DNA from: Rhodobacterales bacterium HKCCSP123
GTDB lineage: Bacteria > Pseudomonadota > Alphaproteobacteria > Rhodobacterales > Rhodobacteraceae
Length of the DNA: 64,000 nucleotides
NCBI GenBank assembly: GCA_015689745.1
Contig: WVSO01000006.1
Coordinates: 31,398 to 95,397, forward strand
Direction of reading: 5' to 3'
Of the stretch, positions 1 through 7,917 are shown in pieces (the stretch's first letter is position 1; the number at the start of each line of letters is the position of its first letter). Under the pieces are notes generated by a model that worked only from the letters and a program-made list of their open reading frames with translations, was not told the DNA's origin and made no database searches. The translations under genes and the position numbers were made by a program.

Positions 1-476
1 ACCATGTAGATGATGAAGATCCACTTCAGGCGGATGCGATCCCCGGTCAGCGGGTTTTCCACGGTCGAAGTGCGCCGCATGCGCATGAAATCGACGTAGT
101 CCCATGTCGGAAGGAAGGCCCAGATCATGCCGGCCACGATGGCCCCGGCCGTGATCAGCGCCATGATGCGGCGACCCCGCGCGCCGGCCGCGAGGTAGAA
201 GATGTCGAAGGTGACGTGATCCTTCTCGCGCACGGTGAAGGCGCAGCCGAAGAACACGATCCAGACCCACAGGATCAGGCACAGTTCAAGCGTCCAGCCG
301 AGCGGTTCGATCGCGTCGAGCACGGGGAACCGGCCGCTGATGCCAAGCCCGTCGAGCAGGCGCGGCATGTAGCGCGAGCCGACCTGGAGCAGGAAAGCGA
401 AGAACATCGCCGCAAGCATGGCCGCGGCGATGGTGTTGGTGAGGGTGGAGAACCCGGTTTTCAGCTTCGCAAACAC
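1..476 (-). CDS. dctQ: TRAP transporter small permease (DctQ family), partial at window edge
   Basis: Small membrane subunit of a tripartite ATP-independent periplasmic transporter, which bridges the solute-binding protein and the large permease. The visible 158 codons show three hydrophobic helices (about residues 14-33, 66-87 and 110-128), the start of a fourth, and the family signature REKDHVTFDI in the loop after helix 2. The proposed start is GTG at 476, behind the good ribosome binding site AGAGGTGGAG and 28 bases after the dctP stop. The C-terminus and the large permease dctM, expected next, lie outside the window. Family assignment is secure; the substrate is unknown. Confidence 0.85.
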   Translation of the reverse strand, partial: MFAKLKTGFSTLTNTIAAAMLAAMFFAFLLQVGSRYMPRLLDGLGISGRFPVLDAIEPLGWTLELCLILWVWIVFFGCAFTVREKDHVTFDIFYLAAGARGRRIMALITAGAIVAGMIWAFLPTWDYVDFMRMRRTSTVENPLTGDRIRLKWIFIIYM

Positions 477-504
477 GGTCTTCTCCACCTCTGTTCGCGG
501 ACGA

Positions 505-1518
505 TCAGTTGCCGAGCGCGTTGATCTGCTCGAGCACACCCTCGGGCCACGTCTCGGCGAATTCGCTGTCGAGATAGGCGGCCTGCACGGCCGTGCGGAA
601 GGCGGCCAGGTCCGGCTCGTAGAGGGTCAGGCCGTTTTCCTCGAGGAACGCACCAAGTTCCGCCTCAAGTGCCAGCTGGCGCTGACGGCCAAGCTCCGCC
701 GCGTCATCGGCGGCCTGCTGCACGATGGCCTGCTGCTCGGGCGTGAAGGATTGGAAGACCTCCTCGGAGATGACGATGTAGTTCAGGTCGACAAGGTGCG
801 AGGTCAGGACGATCTGGCAGGTGACTTCGTAAAACCGGGCGTCCACGACAGTGGGAAGGGGATTGTCCTGCCCGTCCACGGCTCCGGTCGACAGCGCGGT
901 GTAGACCTCGGAGAAGGACATCGGCGTCGGCGACGCCCCAAGCGCGGCGCCGAGGAACTGCCACGCGTCGGTGCCGGGCATCCGCAGGTTCACGCCGTTC
1001 AGGTCTTCCGGGGTGGTCACGGTCAGTTCATCGGGGCACTGGCGCAGGTTCACGTGGCGGCGGCCCAGGTACATCACCGACAGAAGGCGGACGCCAAGCT
1101 CGTCCAGAACGGTCTGTTTGAACGGCTCCATCAGCGGATCATTGAAGACCGCCACCTGGTGCGCGGCGTCCTGGTGGACGTAGCCCGCCGTGAAGATCGA
1201 GAACTCGGGGAAGAACTGCGCCAGCTCCTGCGCGGAGGCAATGGACATCTCGAGGTTGCCGCGGCTGATCGCCTCGAGCTCGGTGCCCTGTGCGAAGAGC
1301 GTCGCGTTGTAGGCGGGCTCGTAGCTGGCGAACTCCGATACGGCCGGTCCGAAGACTTCGGCCATCGCGACGGAGCGCTGGTCGGTTTCCGACCCGGCCA
1401 TCGACAGGCGCAATTGCGTCAGGTGGGCATCGGCCAGCGCAGCGGATCCGGCGCTGGCAAGGATGCCGATGGCGGCGACGGTCGAGATGGCCGCGCGGCG
1501 GCTGAGTTTGGTGATCAT
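505..1518 (-). CDS. dctP: TRAP transporter solute-binding protein (DctP family)
   Basis: Periplasmic receptor that captures an organic acid and hands it to the TRAP permease. It has 337 residues, usual for the family. Residues 1-29 form a signal peptide ending in an ALA-type site. The central block GVNLRMPGTDAWQFLGAALG contains Arg179, the position that salt-bridges the substrate carboxylate in DctP proteins. The ATG at 1518 is chosen over upstream codons because of the AGGGAGG site before it and because the signal peptide begins there. It has its own upstream region with a palindrome at 1596-1614, so it may be transcribed separately from the dehydrogenase gene. Substrate cannot be read from sequence. 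Confidence 0.92.
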   Translation of the reverse strand: MITKLSRRAAISTVAAIGILASAGSAALADAHLTQLRLSMAGSETDQRSVAMAEVFGPAVSEFASYEPAYNATLFAQGTELEAISRGNLEMSIASAQELAQFFPEFSIFTAGYVHQDAAHQVAVFNDPLMEPFKQTVLDELGVRLLSVMYLGRRHVNLRQCPDELTVTTPEDLNGVNLRMPGTDAWQFLGAALGASPTPMSFSEVYTALSTGAVDGQDNPLPTVVDARFYEVTCQIVLTSHLVDLNYIVISEEVFQSFTPEQQAIVQQAADDAAELGRQRQLALEAELGAFLEENGLTLYEPDLAAFRTAVQAAYLDSEFAETWPEGVLEQINALGN

Positions 1519-1595
1519 CTGGTCCTCCCTTGGTGATCGATCCTGATTTTTTCGCTGCATGATGCCGAAAATTCCCTGCATCACAAGATTTTTCT

Positions 1596-1614
1596 GAAAA
1601 TATCTGATATTTTC
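1596..1614. promoter_or_regulatory. Candidate operator, 19-bp palindrome upstream of dctP
   Basis: GAAAATATC-T-GATATTTTC is a perfect palindrome with a one-base centre, 78 bases before the dctP start. A 15-base core, AATATCTGATATTTT, recurs with one change at 2766-2780, between the dehydrogenase and the gntR gene at 2867. Inference: binding site of the local GntR regulator. Confidence 0.5.
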
Positions 1615-1618
1615 GGGA

Positions 1619-2692
1619 TCAGGATGCCCTCTGGGCTGTGGCATCGGCCGAGGTGATGGGAATCGGCAGGCCGTTCCTTGCAGCGGACACCTGGATCGCT
1701 TCGACCGTCCTGAGGCTGCGCAAGCCCTCTTCGGCGGACACGAGCGGATCGACGGCCCCGTGGATCACGTCGCGGAAATGCCGGATCTGGTTGACCAGCG
1801 GGTCAGAGTGCACGTAGCCGCCGGCCACGGCCGAGATCGGCGTCCACCAGTCCGGCTGTTCGCCGTCATGGCGCCAGAGCTTGAGGTCGGGGAGCGAAAG
1901 AGCCCCGCGTGAGCCGCCGATGAGGTAGCAGCTCTGATCGGTCCGGGGGTAGATCGGGTATTCGCCCGAGGTCATTTCCCAACTCCACGGGGCGACCGTG
2001 CTGTCGGACACGCTGATCGTCACGATGGCGCCATTGGTCAAGGTCAGGACGGCGGCGGCGACATCTTCGTTGGCAAAGCCGCGCCGCGACGGGGCGGCAC
2101 GGGCGGATACGCTTTCAACCTCTCCGCACAGATGGCGGATCAGGTCGACATCATGCACGAGATTGACCGAGACCGGCCCGGCCCCTCTCTCCTTGCGCCA
2201 GGGGGCGGTGTCGAAATAATGGTCGGGCTTGTAGAACCAGCAGGTCGCCTGCACCGCCCGGACATCGCCGACCAGCCCCTCGTCGATCATCTGCCTGGCC
2301 TTCTGGATCAGCGGGTTGTGGCGGCGGTGATGCCCGACAAGAACGGGCACGCCGCTGGCCTTCACGGCAGACACGATCGCGCTGGCCTCGTCCGAGGTCG
2401 TCGTGATCGGCTTTTCGACCAGCACCGGGCATCCCTGTTGCAGGGCCGCAAGCGTTTGCTCGCGGTGGAGCGACGTGGGCGTTGCAATGACAAGTCCGTC
2501 GACCCTGGTCGCGGCCATCAGGGAGTCGAGATCGTGGTAACAGGCCAGCCCGGCCCGTTCGGCCGCTGCGCGCCCCGCGGCCGCAGGCTCGACGACATGA
2601 TCGAGGGCAACACCATCGACCTGCCGCGCGGCGGTGACATGCCGTTGACCAACAAGGCCATAGCCACAAAGGGCAAGCTTCACGGGGCGCAT
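1619..2692 (-). CDS. Gfo/Idh/MocA family NAD(P)-dependent oxidoreductase
   Basis: Predicted cytoplasmic dehydrogenase of 357 residues acting on a polyol, sugar or similar hydroxy substrate. The N-terminal Rossmann fold shows CGYGLVGQRH at residues 9-18 and the family EKP motif at 93-95, followed by a C-terminal Gfo/Idh/MocA alpha/beta domain with a histidine-rich segment (LVHDVDLIRHLCGE). The ATG at 2692 follows the ribosome binding site AAGGAG; longer frames upstream run into the intergenic region and lack family similarity. It is divergent from a gntR gene and upstream of the TRAP genes on the same strand, which suggests it oxidises the imported compound or a derivative. Substrate unknown. 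Confidence 0.88.
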   Translation of the reverse strand: MRPVKLALCGYGLVGQRHVTAARQVDGVALDHVVEPAAAGRAAAERAGLACYHDLDSLMAATRVDGLVIATPTSLHREQTLAALQQGCPVLVEKPITTTSDEASAIVSAVKASGVPVLVGHHRRHNPLIQKARQMIDEGLVGDVRAVQATCWFYKPDHYFDTAPWRKERGAGPVSVNLVHDVDLIRHLCGEVESVSARAAPSRRGFANEDVAAAVLTLTNGAIVTISVSDSTVAPWSWEMTSGEYPIYPRTDQSCYLIGGSRGALSLPDLKLWRHDGEQPDWWTPISAVAGGYVHSDPLVNQIRHFRDVIHGAVDPLVSAEEGLRSLRTVEAIQVSAARNGLPIPITSADATAQRAS

Positions 2693-2764
2693 GTCACGAC
2701 TCCTTCGATGCGTGTCGTGGTCTGACACGACCAAAGGAATGCGCTTCGGGCGTGGTCGGGTCAA

Positions 2765-2780
2765 GAATATCTGGTATTTT
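2765..2780. promoter_or_regulatory. Candidate operator between divergent dehydrogenase and gntR genes
   Basis: AATATCTGGTATTTT at 2766-2780 matches 14 of 15 bases of the dctP operator core at 1599-1613. Its position between two divergent genes fits autoregulation of the gntR gene and control of the dehydrogenase. Just after it, TTGCA and TGCAA form a looser inverted repeat around an A-tract. Confidence 0.4.
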
Positions 2781-2866
2781 GCAAAAAAACTGCAATGTTT
2801 CCATATGCGGTCGGAGTCCGAGTTCGCTCCGGCACATGATGAAACCTTGAAAAGCAGATACACACC

Positions 2867-3523
2867 ATGCAGCGCACCGGACAGACCATCGGCGCCACGA
2901 CCTACCACAAGATCAAGCACGACATCGTGTTCGGCATCCTGCCGCCGGGCTCGAAGATCAAGCTTGACGACCTGAAGAAGCGCTACGAAGCCAGCCTGTC
3001 GACCTTGCGCGAAACGCTGAACCGCCTTGCCAGTGAAGGCTTTGTCGATGCCCCCGAGCAGCGCGGGTTCTTCGTGAGGCCGGTCTCGGGCGCCGATCTG
3101 CAGGAGATCGCGGACTTGCGTGTCTTGCTGGAATGCCATGCCCTTCGCCAGTCGATCTTGAACGGGGACACGGAATGGGAAGGCCGCGTCGTGGCCGCCC
3201 ATCACAAGCTGCACCTCATGGAACAGCGGCTCGCCGATGGGGACGACAGCCAGAAAGAGACCTGGAAGCGCTATGATTGGGAATTCCACCAGGCCCTGAT
3301 CTCGAACTGCAAGTCGGCGAACCTGCTGTCGCTCCATGCGACGCTCTACGAGAAATACCTGCGCTACCAGATGCTCGTGCTCACAAATCGTGGGGAAGTC
3401 GCCGCCCGGGAGCATCGGGCCATGCTGGACCGCGCCCTCACCCGCGATGCCGATGGCGCGTCGGAGATCCTCAGGACGCACATCAATGGCGGTCTCGAGC
3501 ATACGATCAATGCCATGCCGTGA
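2867..3523 (+). CDS. GntR family regulator, FCD (FadR-like) subfamily
   Basis: Transcription factor of 218 residues. The N-terminal winged helix (about residues 10-72) includes the recognition-helix segment SLSTLRETLNRLASEGFV. The FCD ligand domain (about 80-210) carries the metal-binding pattern with DWEFHQALI and a late EHRAMLDRAL motif, so a small carboxylate ligand is expected. It is divergent from the Gfo/Idh gene and probably represses it and the TRAP genes through the AATATC-type sites at 1596-1614 and 2765-2780. That regulator-site pairing is inferred from position and repetition of the motif only. Confidence 0.88.
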   Translation: MQRTGQTIGATTYHKIKHDIVFGILPPGSKIKLDDLKKRYEASLSTLRETLNRLASEGFVDAPEQRGFFVRPVSGADLQEIADLRVLLECHALRQSILNGDTEWEGRVVAAHHKLHLMEQRLADGDDSQKETWKRYDWEFHQALISNCKSANLLSLHATLYEKYLRYQMLVLTNRGEVAAREHRAMLDRALTRDADGASEILRTHINGGLEHTINAMP

Positions 3524-3670
3524 GATGCCGCTGGCGGAGTACAAGTCCACGGCACGTGGCGCCCCGACCCGGGCATGCAGAGACAGTGTTTCGATCCGGT
3601 CGGGACCGAACCCGCGACGTCATCTGGATCCTCTGCGGCAAGAACACCGGAAGGCGCCGCGCACCAACGG

Positions 3671-4372
3671 CTATCTTGCTGCCGATCCTTCCTGTCCCTT
3701 CGCCGATCTTTCCTCTGTGGATCGGAACAACTTCTCCGGCGCCTCGCAGACGAACTGCGTCGCGCGGCCGAGATGTTGACGGACCAGCGCCTCGGCCAAC
3801 GCCGGGTCTTCGCCGAGGATCGCCGCCGCGATGGCCCGGTGTTCCCGTTGTGAAAGCGACAGCACGTCGGGTGTGAGGGCCGCCCGCAACTGCGACATGA
3901 TCAGCGAGAGGCGCAGTTTCCTGGAAAGGTCCAGAAGCGTGCGGTTGCCCGCGGCGACGAAGATGGCGCGATGGAAGGCTTCGTTCTCGGAGATGTACTC
4001 CATCGCACCGGACGGCTGAGGCCGGGACAGAAGCGGGGTCACACGTGCCTCGAATGCCTGCGCAACATCGGCTGTGCCCATCCGGCTCGCTGCCCGGCGC
4101 GCGGCGAGAACCTCCAGCTCGGTTCGGATCTCGAAGAGTTCCAAGGCTTCGCACTTCGTCAGCCGCCTCACTTCGGCGCCACGGTTGGGGACGAGTTCGA
4201 TCGCCCCTTCGGCTGCGAGGTGGCGAAACGCCTCGCGCAACAAGGCCCGGCTGACTCCGAATTCCTGGGTCAGGTCGGCCTCGACGAGGCGCTGCCCGGA
4301 CACCAGTGCCGCGCTCTCGATGCGGGCATCGAGTTCTGCCACCAAGGATGCCAGTTTGCCCTTCGTCGACAT
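3671..4372 (-). CDS. GntR family regulator, FCD subfamily (second in locus)
   Basis: 233-residue regulator of the same broad family as the one at 2867 but clearly a different protein. The winged helix (about residues 5-72) contains TQEFGVSRALLREAFRHLAA; the FCD domain (about 85-215) contains ENEAFHRAIFVAAGNRTL and REHRAIAAAIL, which supply the usual Asp/His metal ligands. It is convergent with the first gntR gene and divergent from the operon at 4465. The intervening 92 bases contain three 13-bp palindromes, one of them (ATTGTC-G-GACAAT) of the classic FadR-subfamily form. It is therefore the likely regulator of the lyase-ligase-VOC-GST operon, with the imported acid or its CoA ester as candidate effector. 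Confidence 0.88.
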   Translation of the reverse strand: MSTKGKLASLVAELDARIESAALVSGQRLVEADLTQEFGVSRALLREAFRHLAAEGAIELVPNRGAEVRRLTKCEALELFEIRTELEVLAARRAASRMGTADVAQAFEARVTPLLSRPQPSGAMEYISENEAFHRAIFVAAGNRTLLDLSRKLRLSLIMSQLRAALTPDVLSLSQREHRAIAAAILGEDPALAEALVRQHLGRATQFVCEAPEKLFRSTEERSAKGQEGSAAR

Positions 4373-4392
4373 GACGACCCCCTGAAAAAGCG

Positions 4393-4405
4393 CACATCAG
4401 ATGTG
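4393..4405. promoter_or_regulatory. 13-bp palindrome, candidate operator
   Basis: CACATC-A-GATGTG is a perfect palindrome with a single central base, 21 bases upstream of the leftward gntR start at 4372. It has the same length and geometry as the two palindromes at 4429-4454 but a different sequence, so it may bind another factor or be a divergent copy. Confidence 0.35.
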
Positions 4406-4428
4406 TGCAAATACGCTTGACCGGAAAA

Positions 4429-4454
4429 ATTGTCGGACAATATTGACCGTCAAT
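4429..4454. promoter_or_regulatory. Two abutting 13-bp palindromes, candidate GntR operator pair
   Basis: ATTGTC-G-GACAAT occupies 4429-4441 and ATTGAC-C-GTCAAT occupies 4442-4454; each is perfect around one central base and they touch end to end. The first fits the TTGT-N3-ACAA form bound by FadR-subfamily GntR proteins. The pair ends 10 bases before the first ATG of the operon, so a bound repressor would cover the transcription start and early leader. Confidence 0.55.
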
Positions 4455-4464
4455 CAAGGGGGGC

Positions 4465-5241
4465 ATGATGAAGATCGGGAAACATGGGCGGTCCGTTACA
4501 TCGATTTCGACGGCGGACCCTGACAGCATAACGGTGCGCGGACATGACCTTGCGTCCACGCTCATGGGGCATATCGGCTTCACCGAGTACTTCTTCCTTT
4601 TGACGACCGGCGCGAAGCCGACGGAAGACCAGCGCTTCTTCCTGGACCTGCTGCTCGTGGCGATCGCCGAGCATGGCCTGGTCCCGACCAATCAGGTGGC
4701 GCGCATGACCTACGCGGCCGACCCGGATTTCCTGCAGGGCGCCGTCGCTGCGGGTTTGCTGGGATGCGGAAAGGTGATCCTGGGCACGACCGAGGTGGCC
4801 GGCAGGTTCCTCGTGGAGTCGCTGAGGCGGATCGAGACGGAAGGCCTCAGCGCCGACGACATCGTCTCCCGGGCTCAGGAGGCCGGACAACGCCTGCCGG
4901 GCTTTGGCCACCCGCTCCACAAGCCCGTCGATCCAAGGGCGCAGCGGATCCTGCAGCTTGCGGCTGAACGCGGCCTGACAGGCCCCCACGTCGGACTTGC
5001 GCGCGCCCTCGAAGAGTCGGTGAACCGGATCTGGCGCAAGCCGCTCCCGATGAACGTCTCGATGGCCATACCGGCCGTCCTGCTCGACCTCGATTTCCCG
5101 CCTTCGGTGCTCAAGGGCATCCCGATCCTCGCGCGCACGGCAAGCCTGCTGGCCCACCTGGCCGAGGAGACGGAGACACCCATCGGCTTCGTCCTGGCCC
5201 ATCACGCCGAAGAGGCGATCACCTACGAGGCGACGTCATGA
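4465..5241 (+). CDS. Citryl-CoA lyase-like protein (citrate synthase fold)
   Basis: 258-residue protein of the short citrate-synthase-like family annotated as citryl-CoA lyase; members cleave or form a C-C bond in a 3-hydroxy-3-carboxyacyl-CoA. The full catalytic set of the fold is visible: His70 in EHGLVPTN, His149 in GFGHPLHKPVDPRA and an Asp near 210 in LDLDFPP, followed by the closing helix ARTASLLAHLAEE. Two start codons are adjacent (4465, 4468); the AAGGGGGG site favours 4468. It overlaps the CoA ligase gene by four bases (ATGA), implying translational coupling. In context it probably cleaves the CoA ester made by its partner to acetyl-CoA or a related acyl-CoA plus a keto acid. Exact substrate unknown. 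Confidence 0.8.
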   Translation: MMKIGKHGRSVTSISTADPDSITVRGHDLASTLMGHIGFTEYFFLLTTGAKPTEDQRFFLDLLLVAIAEHGLVPTNQVARMTYAADPDFLQGAVAAGLLGCGKVILGTTEVAGRFLVESLRRIETEGLSADDIVSRAQEAGQRLPGFGHPLHKPVDPRAQRILQLAAERGLTGPHVGLARALEESVNRIWRKPLPMNVSMAIPAVLLDLDFPPSVLKGIPILARTASLLAHLAEETETPIGFVLAHHAEEAITYEATS

Positions 5242-6557
5242 CGATGCACGCCGCCGCCATCGAGACCGCTCCCTGGGCCGATCAGGCGCGCCGGGACGAT
5301 GCCGCCTACCGGGCCCAGCTTGCCTACCTGTTCGCGCATTCGGCCTTTTACCGCGACCGGCTGCGGGATGCCGGCGTGTCGAGCCCGGAAGAGGCGGGCG
5401 GGCTCGAGGCAATCGCCGCTCTGCCCTTCACCGAGAAGGACGACCTGCGCGCGACACGGGACGAGGCCCATCCCATCGGAACGCATCTGGCGGCCCCGAT
5501 GTCCGACATCGTGCGCGTCTATTCCACCAGCGGAACGACCGGCACGCCCAGCTACATTCCGCTCACGCAATCCGACCTCGAAGACTGGATCGAGATCTCC
5601 CAGCGTTCCTACGCCGCCTCGGGCGTCGTCGCCGGAGAACGGATGGTGTCGACCTACAATGCCGGCCCCTTCGTTGCGGGGGTCACGCTTGATGCATTCG
5701 CGCGGCTCGGCCTTTGTCATATTCCCGTCGGCGCCGGGAACACCGAGCGTTTGATGGCCGCGGTGCAGCTGCTGAAGCCGACGGTTCTGGGCTGCACGCC
5801 CTCTTACGCGCTGCACCTTGCCGAATGGGCGGCGGATCGCGGCATCGACACGGCGGCCTCGTCGGTGGCCCGGATCCTCGTTGCCGGGGAACCCGGCGGC
5901 GGCGAACCCGCCATGCGTGCGCGCCTGCAGGAGGCATGGGGTGCGAGCGTCACGGAAGCCATGGGGATCGGGGATATCTCGGTGTCGCTCTGGGGCGAGT
6001 GTCCGCACCGCGACGGGATGCACTTCTCCGGCCGGGGCCTTGTACATTTCGAATTGATCGACCCGGTTACCGGCGCGACCGTCGCCATCGAGGACGGGGC
6101 AGAAGGCGAGTTGGTCTATACCCATCTGAGGCACAAGGCGGCGCCCCTCTTGCGGTTCCGGTCACGCGACCGCGTGCGTATCAGCACGGCACCCTGCGCC
6201 TGTGGCCGCACTGCCCCCCGCGTACGCTGCATCGGGCGAACCGACGATCTGCTGATCGTGCGCGGCGTGAACGTCTTTCCGACGGCCCTGCGCGAAGTCG
6301 TCGGCGACTTCGGGGACGCGGTGAGCGGTGTCATATCGATCCGGCCAAGGGCGAAGGGCGTGAAACAGGCGCCGCCTCTGCCCGTCCGGGTCGAACTCGC
6401 CGAAGGCGTGGTGGCCGGACAGGACCTTGCGGACCGGATCCGTCAGCGCATCCGCGACAAGCTGGTCGTCACCACGGCCGTCGAACTGGTCCCGTGGGGA
6501 ACGCTGCCGCGATCCGACTACAAGTCGAAACTGGTCGACTGGTCAGCCGCAACGTGA
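5238..6557 (+). CDS. PaaK-like AMP-forming acyl-CoA ligase
   Basis: 439-residue adenylate-forming enzyme of the phenylacetate-CoA ligase type; it activates a carboxylic acid with ATP and CoA. Visible motifs are the phosphate-binding loop STSGTTGTPSYIPLT (about residues 95-109), EAMGIGD near 240, the ribose-binding aspartate in RFRSRDRV, the hinge GRTDDLLIVRGVNVFP and the C-terminal catalytic lysine region LPRSDYKSKLV. A CACG pair lies just before the hinge, as in PaaK proteins that bind zinc. The four-base overlap with the lyase gene says the two act together. A native substrate other than phenylacetate is likely, because no phenylacetate pathway genes are present. Confidence 0.85.
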   Translation: MTMHAAAIETAPWADQARRDDAAYRAQLAYLFAHSAFYRDRLRDAGVSSPEEAGGLEAIAALPFTEKDDLRATRDEAHPIGTHLAAPMSDIVRVYSTSGTTGTPSYIPLTQSDLEDWIEISQRSYAASGVVAGERMVSTYNAGPFVAGVTLDAFARLGLCHIPVGAGNTERLMAAVQLLKPTVLGCTPSYALHLAEWAADRGIDTAASSVARILVAGEPGGGEPAMRARLQEAWGASVTEAMGIGDISVSLWGECPHRDGMHFSGRGLVHFELIDPVTGATVAIEDGAEGELVYTHLRHKAAPLLRFRSRDRVRISTAPCACGRTAPRVRCIGRTDDLLIVRGVNVFPTALREVVGDFGDAVSGVISIRPRAKGVKQAPPLPVRVELAEGVVAGQDLADRIRQRIRDKLVVTTAVELVPWGTLPRSDYKSKLVDWSAAT

Positions 6558-6580
6558 GGAAAACGGAAGGGAGAAAGACC

Positions 6581-7180
6581 ATGCCGGACAATACCGCCAT
6601 CAGGAAGATCCAGGTTCAGGGTGTACACCACATCACCATCGTCGGCGCGGACCGACAGACATCGATCGATTTCTGGGAGGGTATCCTCGGGATGCCCTTC
6701 ATCTTCGATCAGCCCAACCTCGACAACCCGAAGGAAGGCCACATCTACTTCGATCCCGGCGACGGGCGTCTGATCACGATCTTCACCAACGAAGACCGCA
6801 AGCCCGATCCGACGCGTACCTCGACCGACCAGGGCTGCGTCCACCACCTCGCCTTCAGCGTCAGCCAGGCGACCTTCCGCCAGATCGTGAAGCGGCTGGA
6901 TGACCGTGGAATCAAGCACTCCGGCCCCAAGGACCGCGGCTTCATGGACTCGATCTATTTCGAGGATCCCCTCGGGCTGCTGATCGAATTGGCCTCTTAC
7001 CGGTTCGAACCGCCCGAAGGGTGCCGCCACGCCGATGTCATGATCGAAGCCCACCGCATCCGCGTGGCGCGTGGCGATTACAACATCCAGGAAGAACACC
7101 TGGCCGACGCCATCGAACTCCTGGTCGAACGCTCGCAGCAATCCCTGTCTGCCGACCGTTCGCCCCGAAACCCCTACTGA
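6581..7180 (+). CDS. VOC superfamily metalloenzyme (glyoxalase/extradiol dioxygenase-like)
   Basis: 199-residue protein with the paired beta-alpha-beta-beta-beta modules of the vicinal oxygen chelate fold. Candidate metal ligands are His16/17 (HHITI), His88/89 (VHHLAFSV) and Glu136 (LLIELASY), the usual His-His-Glu arrangement. The N-terminal half resembles one module of the PcpA/MhqO ring-cleaving dioxygenases, but the protein is too short for the two-module form. The last ~55 residues are an unusual alpha-helical tail. The ATG at 6581 follows GGAAGGGAG. Located between the CoA ligase and a GST in one operon; reaction not assignable. Confidence 0.75.
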   Translation: MPDNTAIRKIQVQGVHHITIVGADRQTSIDFWEGILGMPFIFDQPNLDNPKEGHIYFDPGDGRLITIFTNEDRKPDPTRTSTDQGCVHHLAFSVSQATFRQIVKRLDDRGIKHSGPKDRGFMDSIYFEDPLGLLIELASYRFEPPEGCRHADVMIEAHRIRVARGDYNIQEEHLADAIELLVERSQQSLSADRSPRNPY

Positions 7181-7205
7181 CCGAACGCTCCAAAGGAACA
7201 CTCCG

Positions 7206-7880
7206 ATGAAACTGCACATGCATCCCGCATCGATCACCAGCCGCCCCGTCCGCCTGTTCATGGCCGAGAAGGGGATCGAGGCCGACGAGGTCATCGTCGA
7301 CCTCATGACCGGCGCACACCATCAAGAGCCCTTCGCAAGCTTCAACCCGAACCGGCTGGTTCCGGTCCTGGAGGACGGCGACCTGAAACTGACGGAAAGC
7401 TCCGCCATCCTGAAGTATCTCGCCGACAAGTTCGACCTGCCCGAGTACCCGAAGGACCTGAAGGCCCGCGCCCGGGTCAACGAGATGATGGACTGGATCA
7501 ACACCAACTTCTATCGCGACTGGGGCTACAACCTCTGCTATCCGCAGCTGTTCCCGCATCATCAGCGCCCGACCGCCGAGGGCCAGGACGTCACCGTTCG
7601 CTGGGGAAGCGACAAGAGCAAGTTCTGGCTGCAGGTCCTGAACGACTATTGGCTGGGCGATGGACGTACCTGGCTGACCGGCGACCAGATCACCATCGCG
7701 GATTACTTCGCCGCGTCCGTGGTCGCGCTCGGTGACATGATCCGTTACGATTTTTCAGCGTATCCCAATGTCTCGGCCTGGCTCGCACGCATGAAGGCCC
7801 TGCCGAACTGGACGCCGGTCAGCGAAGCCCTCGATGGTTTCGCAGGATCGCTTGCGGACAAGACGTTCGTTTCGGCCTGA
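7206..7880 (+). CDS. Glutathione S-transferase family protein
   Basis: 224-residue cytosolic GST. The thioredoxin-like N-terminal domain shows SITSRPVRLFMAEKG (active-site Ser/Thr region, residues 9-23), the cis-proline segment NRLVPVLEDG and the glutathione-binding TESSAILKYLADKF. An all-helical C-terminal domain follows, with the N-capping motif near LTGDQITIADY. The gene is 25 bases after the VOC gene and is the last of the operon. Members next to ring-cleavage enzymes often act as isomerases or dehalogenases, so a glutathione-dependent isomerisation or thiolysis step in this pathway is plausible but not shown. Confidence 0.88.
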   Translation: MKLHMHPASITSRPVRLFMAEKGIEADEVIVDLMTGAHHQEPFASFNPNRLVPVLEDGDLKLTESSAILKYLADKFDLPEYPKDLKARARVNEMMDWINTNFYRDWGYNLCYPQLFPHHQRPTAEGQDVTVRWGSDKSKFWLQVLNDYWLGDGRTWLTGDQITIADYFAASVVALGDMIRYDFSAYPNVSAWLARMKALPNWTPVSEALDGFAGSLADKTFVSA

Positions 7881-7889
7881 CCCGTCAGG

Positions 7890-7917
7890 GACGAACCGGC
7901 TGGACGGCCGGTTCGTC
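7890..7917 (+). terminator. Hairpin terminator after the GST gene
   Basis: An 11-bp perfect stem (GACGAACCGGC / GCCGGTTCGTC) with a 6-base loop starts 10 bases after the GST stop. The following tract is only CTT-like, so it is a strong hairpin with a weak U-run. Confidence 0.65.
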
